A DNA stretch of 15,872 nt. It comes from AC-32 sp046726435. GTDB lineage: Bacteria; Actinomycetota; Thermoleophilia; Gaiellales; Gaiellaceae. Under the pieces are notes generated by a model that was not told the origin of the DNA, did not search any database, and saw nothing but the letters and a program-made list of their open reading frames with translations. Below, one piece after another: positions 7,512 through 13,862 of the stretch (within the stretch, counting starts at the first letter, position 1; each line of letters begins with the position of its first letter). The stretch is from positions 1 to 15,872 of the forward strand of contig JBKPAM010000075.1 of the NCBI GenBank assembly GCA_046726435.1, read 5' to 3'. The position numbers and the translations under genes were made by a program.

Positions 7512-8165
7512 ATGCTCGAGCTCGACACGCCTCACGGAGCGGCGCGTGTGCATCTGCACCCGGTCGAGGCACCGGTTGCCGCGGTCGTGCTCGGGCACGG
7601 CGCGGGCGGCGGCGTCGAGTCACCCGACCTCGTCGGTGCGGCGGACGCGGCCCGGTCCGCCGGGCTGAGCGTGGCGCTCGTCGAGCAGCCTTACCGCGTC
7701 GCGGGCCGCCGTAGTCCCGGGCCGGCCCGCCAGCTGGACGAGGCCTGGACCGCGGTTGTCTCGCAGCTACGCGAGGATCAGCTGCGCGGCCTTACCCTCG
7801 TCGCCGGCGGGCGCTCGGCGGGAGCGCGTGTCGCCTGCCGCACGGCCGACGAGGTCGGTGCTGCCGCAGTCCTGTGCCTCGCCTTTCCCGTGCATCCGCC
7901 GGGCAAGGGCGACGATCCCGCGAAGAGCCGGCTGCCCGAGCTCGACGCGGTGCAGGTGCCAGCGCTCGTCGTCCAGGGCGAGCGCGACCCGTTCGGGATG
8001 CCGCCCGAGGGCCCGAACCGCATGGTCGTCCGTATCCCGGGCACGCACTCGCTCAAGAGCAGCGCGACGGTGGCCGGGGCGGTCTCCGACTGGCTCGCGG
8101 CGCTCGTGCCCGAGCTGACGCGAAGCCCCGCCGGAGCGGGGCCTCGCGTGCGACGACCGGGCTAG
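7512..8165 (+). CDS. Alpha/beta hydrolase, KANL3/TEX30-like
   Basis: The 217-residue protein has the compact alpha/beta-hydrolase layout of the bacterial KANL3/TEX30-like group. An oxyanion-loop motif VVLGHGAGGG comes early, and the nucleophile elbow GGRSAGARV places Ser at 102. The acid segment VVQGERDPFG gives D159, and the catalytic His segment GTHSLK gives H179. The active site is complete, so this is probably a soluble cytosolic esterase or related hydrolase; its natural substrate is unknown. ATG 7512 lies 23 bases after the sulfotransferase stop with only a weak ribosome binding site. The last ~15 residues (TRSPAGAGPRVRRPG) are encoded by a strong hairpin and are probably not part of the fold. 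The stop shares the CTAG at 8162-8165 with the convergent PRC-barrel gene. Confidence 0.85.
   Translation: MLELDTPHGAARVHLHPVEAPVAAVVLGHGAGGGVESPDLVGAADAARSAGLSVALVEQPYRVAGRRSPGPARQLDEAWTAVVSQLREDQLRGLTLVAGGRSAGARVACRTADEVGAAAVLCLAFPVHPPGKGDDPAKSRLPELDAVQVPALVVQGERDPFGMPPEGPNRMVVRIPGTHSLKSSATVAGAVSDWLAALVPELTRSPAGAGPRVRRPG
8118..8149. terminator. Bidirectional-type hairpin at convergent gene ends
   Basis: ACGCGA-A-GCCCCGC, the loop CGGA, and GCGGGGC-C-TCGCGT form a 13-bp stem with a single A/C mismatch. It is 12 bases past the stop of the minus-strand PRC-barrel gene and inside the final codons of the plus-strand hydrolase. There is no T-tract. Placement between two convergent genes and stem strength suggest a shared terminator. 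Confidence 0.6.
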
Positions 8166-8533
8166 ATGCCCTGGCCGGGACCGGTGCCGGCGCGCGTCCG
8201 GCCGCCGTAGTACGTGCCGAGCTCGTCGCGGTAGCTCTGCTCGTGGTAGCGCTGCTCGTCGAACTCGGGTGCGTCCTTGATCTCGTCCTTCGTGCGGGCG
8301 ACGAAGACCGTCTCCGTGTCCGGGTCGATCTCGCGGATCAGGCCGGCCGGGATCATCACCTTCTTGCCGAAGATCCACGGCCCGGTGTCGACGACGATGA
8401 AGCTGCCGTTGGTCTCGTGAGTCGCCTCGTCGACCTTGCCGATGCCGCCGTCCTGAGCCTCGACCTTGAAGCCGGTCAGGTCGAGGTTCTGCGGAGCACC
8501 GGTCGTGAAGGTCCACATCTCGATGGTTGCCAT
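8162..8533 (-). CDS. PRC-barrel domain protein
   Basis: The 123-residue protein has one PRC-barrel-type beta domain (about residues 15-85). The strands GFKVEAQDGGIGKVDEATHE, FIVVDTGPWIFGKKVMIPAG and LIREIDPDTETVFVARTKDE show the alternating pattern and the 'G.V......' turn of the family. A hydrophilic tail rich in Tyr, Arg and Gly follows (EQRYHEQSYRDELGTYYGGR). There is no signal peptide or membrane segment. Such small PRC-barrel proteins are common in actinobacteria, often stress-associated, with poorly defined roles. ATG 8533-8531 is chosen because AGGAGGT precedes it at 6-base spacing; a GTG six bases further upstream abuts the site and is too close. A SigB/SigF-like promoter and a leader hairpin lie upstream. 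Confidence 0.85.
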   Translation of the reverse strand: MATIEMWTFTTGAPQNLDLTGFKVEAQDGGIGKVDEATHETNGSFIVVDTGPWIFGKKVMIPAGLIREIDPDTETVFVARTKDEIKDAPEFDEQRYHEQSYRDELGTYYGGRTRAGTGPGQGI

Positions 8534-8547
8534 TACCACACCTCCTA

Positions 8548-8565
8548 TCGAGGCTTGTGCCTCGA
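8548..8565 (-). promoter_or_regulatory. 5'-UTR stem-loop next to the PRC-barrel ribosome binding site
   Basis: TCGAGGC (8548-8554), loop TTGT, and GCCTCGA (8559-8565) form a perfect 7-bp hairpin. In the minus-strand transcript it ends directly before the AGGAGGT of the PRC-barrel gene. It could protect the mRNA 5' region, modulate initiation or bind a regulator. Read on the plus strand it is followed by GTTTTT six bases later, so a terminator role in that direction cannot be excluded. Confidence 0.5.
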
Positions 8566-8601
8566 GCTCGGTTTTTCGTGACCCCTTACCTCACGTCTCG
8601 C

Positions 8602-8626
8602 CTACCCCTGGTTCACGGACCCAAAC
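8602..8626 (-). promoter_or_regulatory. SigB/SigF-type promoter for the PRC-barrel gene
   Basis: On the minus strand GTTT (8626-8623) is followed after 15 bases by GGGTAG (8607-8602). This matches the actinobacterial general-stress sigma consensus GTTT-N(14-17)-GGGTA(T/C). It would start transcription near 8595 and leave a leader of about 60 bases that contains the stem-loop. The call rests on motif and spacing only. Confidence 0.55.
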
Positions 8627-8672
8627 GCCCCTCAAACACCGCTTGTTCAAGGGCCAGCTAGGGTCGCGCACC

Positions 8673-10412
8673 ATGAGCTTCACCACGCGACCGGAGCTGC
8701 AGGGCACGCACGGCATGGTCGCCTCCACTCACTGGCTCGCCTCGGCGGCCGGCATGGCGATGCTCGAGCGCGGGGGCAATGCTTTCGACGCCGCTGTCGC
8801 GGCGGGGTTCGTGCTCCAGGTCGTCGAGCCGCACCTCAACGGGCCGGGCGGCGAGGTTCCGATCCTGCTCTACAGCGCCGAGCTCGACGACGTGCTCATC
8901 GTGGACGGCCAGGGCCCCGCGCCGGCGACCGCGACGATCCCGCGCTTCCGCGAGCTCGGGCTGGACCTCGTGCCCGGAACGGGGCTCTTGGCGGCGTGCG
9001 TCCCCGGGGCCTTCGACGCGTGGCTGCTGCTTCTCCGCGACTTCGGCACGCTTTCGCTCCGCGAGGCGCTCGAGCCCGCCCTCGGATACGCCGAGAACGG
9101 CTGCCCGGTCGTGCCCGGGATCTCCTCCAAGATCGCCGAGGTCGAGGAGCTCTTCCGCAGCGAGTGGACGGAGTCGGCGCGGCTGTTCCTCCCGGTCCCC
9201 AGGGCCGGCAGTCTCTTCCGCAACCGCGATCTCGCGGCTACCTACCGCCGCGTGCTGGCCGAGGCAGGGGGCGGCGGACGCGAGCGACAGGTCGACACTG
9301 CCCGCGAGGCCTTCTACCGCGGCTTCGTCGCCGAGGCGATCGCCGACTACCTCGCTGACGCGGAGGCGATGGACAGTTCCGGCCGGCGCCACCACGCGCT
9401 GCTGAGCGGCGACGACCTCGGCTCGTGGCAAGCCTCGGTCGAGCGGCCGGTCGAGCGTGCCTACTGCCGCTGGCGCCTCTTCAAGACCGGGCCGTGGGGC
9501 CAGGGGCCGGTGTTCCTCCAGCAACTGGCGCTCCTCGACGGCTTCGACCCGGGCTCGCTCGATCGGGACGGCGCCGGCTTCGTCCACACCGTCGTCGAGT
9601 GCGCCAAGCTGGCCTTCGCCGACCGGGAGGCGTGGTACGGCGACCCGAACTTCGTCGACGTTCCACTCGAAGAGCTGCTGAGCCCGGCCTACGCCGACGA
9701 GCGGCGCCGGCTCGTAGGGGACCGCGCCTCCGGTGAGCTGCGTCCAGGCAGCCCGGGCTTGCGGGAGCCGCGTCTCCCGCCCGTGCCGAAGGTCGAAGCC
9801 GGCGCGGTGGGGATCGGCGAGCCGGCGCGCGGGGACACATGCCACCTCGACGTCGTCGACCGGTGGGGCAACGCGGTGTCGGCGACGCCGAGCGGGGGCT
9901 GGCTGCACGGCTCGCCGGCCGTTCCCGGCCTTGGCTTCTGCCTGGGGACGCGGGCGCAGATGTTCTGGCTCGAGGAGGGGCTGCCGGCCTCGCTCGAGCC
10001 GCGCAAGCGGCCCCGCACGACGCTTTCGCCCACGCTCGCACGGCGCGACGACGGGACGACGCTCGCGTTCGGCACGCCGGGCGGCGACCAGCAGGACCAG
10101 TGGTCGCTCGTGTTCTTCTGCTCACTCGTCGACTTCGGCCTCGGCATGCAGGCGGCCATCGACGCGCCGATGTTCCACACCGAGCACTTCCCCGAGTCGT
10201 TCTACCCGCGCAGCGCCCGCCCCCGGACGCTCCAGCTGGAAAGCCGTTACGCGCCCGCCGTCATCGACGAGCTGCGGCGGCTCGGGCACCTCGTCGAGGT
10301 CAAGGAGCCGTGGTCGCTCGGGCGGCTGAGCGCTGCCGGACGGCGTCCAGACGGCGTCCTCTTCGCCGCGGCCAACCCGCGCGGGATGCAGGGCTACGCG
10401 GTCGGGCGCTAG
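8673..10412 (+). CDS. Gamma-glutamyltransferase family Ntn hydrolase
   Basis: From ATG 8673 the protein has 579 residues, the usual length for the family. The N-terminal part has GMVASTHWLASAAGMAMLER, GGNAFDAAVAAGF, EPHLNGPGGEVP and LLAACVPGAFDAW, all typical of the GGT large subunit. The autocleavage site is GDTCHLDVVD: T389 aligns with the catalytic Thr of E. coli GGT (TTHYSVVD) and would become the N-terminus of a small subunit of about 191 residues. RTTLSPTL corresponds to the oxyanion segment SSMSPT with the serines replaced by threonines, and GTPGGDQQ is the glycine-rich loop. There is no signal peptide, unlike classical periplasmic or secreted GGTs, so a cytosolic GGT-like hydrolase with another gamma-glutamyl or amide substrate is possible. 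The frame extends upstream to 8466 but runs antisense to the PRC gene. The ribosome site is weak. Confidence 0.9.
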   Translation: MSFTTRPELQGTHGMVASTHWLASAAGMAMLERGGNAFDAAVAAGFVLQVVEPHLNGPGGEVPILLYSAELDDVLIVDGQGPAPATATIPRFRELGLDLVPGTGLLAACVPGAFDAWLLLLRDFGTLSLREALEPALGYAENGCPVVPGISSKIAEVEELFRSEWTESARLFLPVPRAGSLFRNRDLAATYRRVLAEAGGGGRERQVDTAREAFYRGFVAEAIADYLADAEAMDSSGRRHHALLSGDDLGSWQASVERPVERAYCRWRLFKTGPWGQGPVFLQQLALLDGFDPGSLDRDGAGFVHTVVECAKLAFADREAWYGDPNFVDVPLEELLSPAYADERRRLVGDRASGELRPGSPGLREPRLPPVPKVEAGAVGIGEPARGDTCHLDVVDRWGNAVSATPSGGWLHGSPAVPGLGFCLGTRAQMFWLEEGLPASLEPRKRPRTTLSPTLARRDDGTTLAFGTPGGDQQDQWSLVFFCSLVDFGLGMQAAIDAPMFHTEHFPESFYPRSARPRTLQLESRYAPAVIDELRRLGHLVEVKEPWSLGRLSAAGRRPDGVLFAAANPRGMQGYAVGR

Positions 10413-10484
10413 CTGCTCGGCCGCGGCCGAAGCCGTTGCGCAGTAGAGCCGGCTCGGCTCGGCCGCCCTCCTGCTGACCGGAGC

Positions 10485-10817
10485 TCAGCCGCCGGCCGCT
10501 GCCTCGAGCACTGACTCGAGCAGCCCCGGGAACCGCTCCTCGAGCTCGGCCCGGCGGAGCCGGACGTACTTGCAGGTGCCCTCTTCCTGTTCGGCCGTGA
10601 TGCCGGCATTGCTCAGCGTCTTCAGATGGTGGCTCCCGGTCGACTTGGACACCGGCAGCTGGAGCTGGTTGCACATCAAGCCCTTGCCGTCCTCGTTCGC
10701 GGCGAGCTGACGAACGATCTCGAGGCGGACCGGGTCCGACAGCGCCTGCAGCAGCGTCAGCACGTCGATTTCAGCGAGATCTGTTCGTCGCTCTTCGTGT
10801 ACGGATACGTGACTCAT
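10485..10817 (-). CDS. ArsR-family winged-helix repressor
   Basis: The 110-residue protein is a single ArsR/SmtB-type winged helix. LLQALSDPVRLEIVRQLAAN is the classic opening, LPVSKSTGSHHLKTLSNAGI is the helix-turn-helix, and EEGTCKYVRLR is the wing. There is no clear metal-site cluster: the two cysteines (in LMCNQ and GTCKY) are far apart and not in the ArsR CVC arrangement. The ligand is therefore likely organic or redox rather than arsenite, which is an inference. ATG 10817-10815 is the natural family start, and the frame upstream is basic and unlikely. No ribosome binding site is seen, so the mRNA may be nearly leaderless. The gene diverges from the MFS exporter with an 80-base gap that holds an operator-like repeat touching its start codon. 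Confidence 0.88.
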   Translation of the reverse strand: MSHVSVHEERRTDLAEIDVLTLLQALSDPVRLEIVRQLAANEDGKGLMCNQLQLPVSKSTGSHHLKTLSNAGITAEQEEGTCKYVRLRRAELEERFPGLLESVLEAAAGG

Positions 10818-10862
10818 TGTTTGACGTGGATCGAACAAGTAGGTACGATCGCAATCGAACAA
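10817..10862. promoter_or_regulatory. Operator-like inverted repeat plus extra half-site
   Basis: TTGTTTGA (10817-10824) and TCGAACAA (10831-10838) form an imperfect inverted repeat (one mismatch, 6-base centre). TCGAACAA recurs at 10855-10862, 24 bases further. The repeat covers the repressor's start codon and the -35 and spacer of the exporter promoter; the third half-site lies at the expected transcription start. It is the obvious binding site for the divergent ArsR-type protein. Confidence 0.65.
10821..10849 (+). promoter_or_regulatory. Sigma-70-type promoter of the MFS exporter
   Basis: TTGACG (10821-10826), a 17-base spacer and TACGAT (10844-10849) match the housekeeping sigma consensus very well. 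Transcription would start near 10855-10858, about 40 bases before the GTG start. The inverted repeat overlaps it, so bound repressor would block RNA polymerase. Confidence 0.7.
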
Positions 10863-10897
10863 TAGCCGACGAGAGCGCAGCCAGCAAAGGAGCCGCC

Positions 10898-12382
10898 GTG
10901 ACCATTTCGACCTCCCACGTAGCAAGTCTCGACACCGGAGCAGACCGCCTGAGCAGGCGTGCCTGGGCGACGCTGCTCGTGCTGTGCGGGGCCCTGTTCC
11001 TCGACGCACTCGACGTGTCGATGATCGGGGTCGCACTTCCCTCGATCCGGACCGATCTCGGCATGTCGACGAGCTCGCTGCAATGGGTGGTGAGCGGGTA
11101 CGTGCTCGGCTACGGCGGGTTCCTCCTGCTCGGAGGGCGGGCCGCGGACCTGCTCGGACGGCGTCGCATGTTCCTGATCTCGCTGACCGTGTTCCTCGTC
11201 GCCTCGGGCCTCGGTGGGCTCGTGAACGACGGCTCGCTCCTAATTGCGACGCGCTTCATCAAGGGCGTCAGCGCCGCCTTCACGGCGCCCGCCGGCCTGT
11301 CGATCATCACGACGAGTTTCGCCGAGGGGCCGGCCCGCACGAAGGCGCTGGCCGCCTACACCGCGACCGGCGCGACCGGGTTTTCGCTCGGCCTCGTCTT
11401 CGGTGGCCTGCTCACCGAGATCGGGTGGCGGTGGGTCTTCTTCCTGCCCGTGCCGATCGCGCTCGTGGCCCTGGTCGCCGGCTACCGTCTCGTCCCGCAT
11501 GACACGCCTCCTGCTCGCGCGACGCGCTCCTTCGATGCGGCCGGCGCGGTGACGCTGACCGCGGCGATGCTGCTGCTCGTCTACACGCTCGTCGAGTCGC
11601 CGGATGTCGGCTGGACCTCGGCTCGGACACTCGGCTCGTTCGCGCTGGTTGCCGCGATTCTCGGGGCCTTCGTTTGGCAGGAGCGGCGCGCAGCCGTCCC
11701 GCTTGTGCGCCTCGGCATCCTCCGCTCCGGTGCGCTCGTCCGCGCCAACCTCGGTGCGATGGCGCTGTTCGGCGGCTGGGTCGGCTTCCAGTTCATCGCG
11801 ACGCTCTACATGCAGCAGCTGCGCGGCTTTTCTCCGCTCGAGACGGGGCTTGCCATCTTCCCGGGCGGGCTGCTCGTCGCGCTGCTGGCGCCTCGAATGG
11901 CACCGCTGGTGATGCGGTTCGGCGTTACGAAGTTGATCGTGGCCGGGATGATCGCCATAACCGTCGGCTATGCGCTCTTCCTGCGAATCGGGCTCGACTC
12001 GACCTATGCGGCCGTGATGCTCCCGACGATCATCCTGGCCGGTCTCGGTTTCGCACTGGCGTTTCCGCCGCTGAACATCGCAGCCACGTCCGGTGTCGCC
12101 TCTGCAGAGCAGGGGCTCGCCGGCGGCCTGCTGAACACGTCGTTCCAGTTCGGCGGCGCACTCGTGCTCGCCGTGGTCACCGCCGTGAACAACGCGAACC
12201 GCGGTTCGGGCGGATCGCCGGAGGCGCTCCTCGAAGGCTTCCACGCAGCGATCTACGTCTCGGTGTTCGTCGCCGCCCTCGGCGCACTCGCGGTCGGCTA
12301 CGGGTTGCTCCGGCGCAGGTCGCCTATGGTGGAGCCCGAGGCCATCGAGGGCGAGCCGCAGGAGGAGCTCGAGGCAGCCTAG
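10898..12382 (+). CDS. DHA2-type (14-TM) MFS drug exporter
   Basis: The 494-residue protein has about 14 hydrophobic helices, as in the EmrB/QacA (DHA2) drug:proton antiporters of the cytoplasmic membrane. Helix 1 carries FLDALDVSMIGVALPSI (motif D1), and the loop between helices 2 and 3 carries GGRAADLLGRRRMF (MFS motif A). GLSIITTSFAEGPARTKALA and GFSLGLVFGGLLTEIGWRWV match the usual TM4-TM5 region with motif C. The C-terminus is a short acidic tail (EPEAIEGEPQEELEAA). GTG 10898 is chosen because AAAGGAG (10886-10892) precedes it by 5 bases; the frame extends upstream to TTG 10817 but through the promoter. The gene is controlled from a promoter overlapped by the divergent ArsR-type operator, so inducible efflux of a toxic compound is the likely role. 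The substrate is unknown. Confidence 0.92.
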   Translation: MTISTSHVASLDTGADRLSRRAWATLLVLCGALFLDALDVSMIGVALPSIRTDLGMSTSSLQWVVSGYVLGYGGFLLLGGRAADLLGRRRMFLISLTVFLVASGLGGLVNDGSLLIATRFIKGVSAAFTAPAGLSIITTSFAEGPARTKALAAYTATGATGFSLGLVFGGLLTEIGWRWVFFLPVPIALVALVAGYRLVPHDTPPARATRSFDAAGAVTLTAAMLLLVYTLVESPDVGWTSARTLGSFALVAAILGAFVWQERRAAVPLVRLGILRSGALVRANLGAMALFGGWVGFQFIATLYMQQLRGFSPLETGLAIFPGGLLVALLAPRMAPLVMRFGVTKLIVAGMIAITVGYALFLRIGLDSTYAAVMLPTIILAGLGFALAFPPLNIAATSGVASAEQGLAGGLLNTSFQFGGALVLAVVTAVNNANRGSGGSPEALLEGFHAAIYVSVFVAALGALAVGYGLLRRRSPMVEPEAIEGEPQEELEAA

Positions 12383-12432
12383 CCCAGCGGCGAATGTCCG
12401 CTAGCGTGCGCCTCGCAGTGGAGGTGCGGGGC

Positions 12433-12798
12433 GTGCGCTGGGTCGGGATCAGGACCGACCGCTACGACGAGATGGTCAGCTTCCTGCGCGACGTGCTCGG
12501 GCTCCGGACGAACTTCGAGGAGCCGACGACGGTGGAGCTCGAGACCTCCGAGGGCGACCAGGTCCAGGTGATGGCTCCCGGCGACCCGTACTACGAGTTC
12601 TTCGGCGCGCACGCGCGCGGGCCGGTGCCGCTGTTCGAGGTCGACGACGTCCACGCGGCGCGGAGCGAGCTCGAGGCTGCCGGCGTCGAGATCATCGGCG
12701 AGACCGAGCGCGACAGCAACTGGGAGTGGATCCACGTCCGCGCGCCTGACGGGAACCTCTACGAGCTGGCGAGCCGCCTGCCTGCGCAGCGGAGCTGA
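12433..12798 (+). CDS. VOC (glyoxalase-fold) family protein
   Basis: From GTG 12433 this encodes 121 residues, a single VOC unit. It opens RWVGIRTDRYDEMVSFLRDV followed by LGL, has a middle segment VPLFEVDDVHAARSELEAAG, and closes WEWIHVRAPDGNLYELASRL, where the last Glu is at the usual metal-ligand position. The substrate cannot be deduced; related proteins include dioxygenases, isomerases and drug-binding proteins. GGAGG at 12420-12424 lies 8 bases before GTG 12433. An in-frame ATG at 12394 would add 13 residues but has no ribosome site. It lies on the same strand close behind the exporter (stop 12382), so read-through transcription is likely. It is not closely similar to the VOC protein at 3191-3577. 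Confidence 0.82.
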   Translation: MRWVGIRTDRYDEMVSFLRDVLGLRTNFEEPTTVELETSEGDQVQVMAPGDPYYEFFGAHARGPVPLFEVDDVHAARSELEAAGVEIIGETERDSNWEWIHVRAPDGNLYELASRLPAQRS

Positions 12799-12837
12799 AC
12801 CGGTTACGCTGACTCGACGCTCGTCTCGCGGCGGAGC

Positions 12838-12842
12838 GGAGG
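12838..12842 (+). promoter_or_regulatory. Ribosome binding site deciding a CTG start of moxR
   Basis: GGAGG lies 6 bases before CTG 12849-12851. The frame from the stop at 12810-12812 to GTG 12978 holds no ATG, GTG or TTG, while the conserved MoxR N-terminus is already readable there. This site therefore supports CTG initiation. Confidence 0.5.
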
Positions 12843-12848
12843 CTGGTA

Positions 12849-13862
12849 CTGGAGAACGACATCGTCACGAAGCACGTCGATGCGGGCCCCGAGTTCGCCG
12901 CGGCCAAGAGCGTCGCCGAGACGCTGCTCGACAACATCGAGCTCGTCGTCCGCGGCAAGCGGGACGAGATCAAGCGCGTGCTCTGCGCGCTGCTCTGCCA
13001 CGGGCACGTCCTGGTCGAGGACGTCCCCGGAACCGCGAAGACCGTCTTGGCCCGCGCGATCGCACAGTCGATCGACGGCACCCGGTCGTCGCGCATCCAG
13101 TGCACGCCCGACCTGCAGCCGACCGATCTCATGGGCCTCTCCGTCTACAACCAGAAAGAGCGCGAGTTCGAGTTCCGCCCCGGCCCGGTGTTCGCCAACG
13201 TCGTGCTCGTCGACGAGATCAACCGCGCGATGCCGCGCACGCAGTCCGCGCTGCTCGAGGCGATGGCCGAGCGGCAGATCACCGTCGACGGCGAGTCGCG
13301 GCCGCTTCCCGACCCGTTCCTGATCCTGGCGACCGAGAATCCGCTCGACCACGAGGGGACGTTTCCGCTGCCCGAGGCGCAGCTCGACCGGTTCTTCCTG
13401 AAGACGACCCTTGGCTACCCGAGCGTGGAGGACGAGCTCCGCATCGTCCAGTCGCAGCGACACGGGCACCCGCTCGGCTCGCTCGGGGCCGTGGTCGACG
13501 TCGCCGCGTTGCGCCGGGCCCAGGCGGCAGTCGAGGACGTCTACATCGATCCGATCATCCAGCGCTGGCTGATCGAGCTCGTCCGCGCGACGCGCCGCCT
13601 CGAGATCGTGAGCGTCGGCGCCTCGGTACGCGGCTCGCTCGCGCTCGAGCGGGCCGCCCGGGCGTGGGCGCTGATCCACGGGCGGCCGTTCGTCGAGCCG
13701 GGAGACGTCGAGGCGCTGTTCGAGCCGGTGCTCGCGCACCGCGTGCTGCTGAACCCGTACCGCGTGGAGGCCCTGAACGGCGAGGGTCCGGTCGACGTCG
13801 ATCTCGCGGGCCGCTGCCTCGAGCTCGCGCCGCGGCCGGGGATCGAGCTCTCCACCGAGTAG
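12849..13862 (+). CDS. MoxR-family AAA+ ATPase
   Basis: The 337 residues (from CTG 12849) form a MoxR AAA+ ATPase: an N-terminal helix pair SVAETLLDNIELVVRGKRDE, then GHVLVEDVPGTAKTVLARAI with the Walker A Lys at K64. Walker B is VVLVDEINRAMPRTQSALLE (D122, E123), sensor 1 is LATENP, and PEAQLDRFFLK follows. A C-terminal lid carries SVRGSLALERAARAWA with the sensor-2 Arg. MoxR proteins act as cytoplasmic chaperone-like motors for vWA/DUF58 partner proteins, often in envelope or cofactor maturation. The first conventional start is GTG 12978, which would remove the helices before Walker A that the family keeps. CTG 12849 behind GGAGG is therefore preferred. Its TAG stop shares the G of the DUF58 GTG start, so the two are translationally coupled. 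Confidence 0.92.
   Translation: MENDIVTKHVDAGPEFAAAKSVAETLLDNIELVVRGKRDEIKRVLCALLCHGHVLVEDVPGTAKTVLARAIAQSIDGTRSSRIQCTPDLQPTDLMGLSVYNQKEREFEFRPGPVFANVVLVDEINRAMPRTQSALLEAMAERQITVDGESRPLPDPFLILATENPLDHEGTFPLPEAQLDRFFLKTTLGYPSVEDELRIVQSQRHGHPLGSLGAVVDVAALRRAQAAVEDVYIDPIIQRWLIELVRATRRLEIVSVGASVRGSLALERAARAWALIHGRPFVEPGDVEALFEPVLAHRVLLNPYRVEALNGEGPVDVDLAGRCLELAPRPGIELSTE

Noticed and set aside
8466..8672. 69-codon upstream extension of the GGT frame
   Set aside because: It runs antisense through the PRC-barrel start, promoter and leader hairpin, while the family homology begins right after ATG 8673.
10417..10430. Palindrome TCGGCCGCGGCCGA between the GGT and ArsR genes
   Set aside because: It has no loop and no T-tract, and short GC palindromes are frequent here. 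It could aid termination of the two convergent genes but nothing specific supports it.
10817..10897. 27-codon N-terminal extension of the MFS exporter from TTG 10817
   Set aside because: It would place the start upstream of the -10 element of the exporter's own promoter. GTG 10898 has a well-placed AAAGGAG.
13100..13861. Long in-frame extension upstream of the DUF58 start
   Set aside because: It lies entirely inside the MoxR gene in another frame and is Arg/Ala-rich. DUF58 homology begins after GTG 13862.
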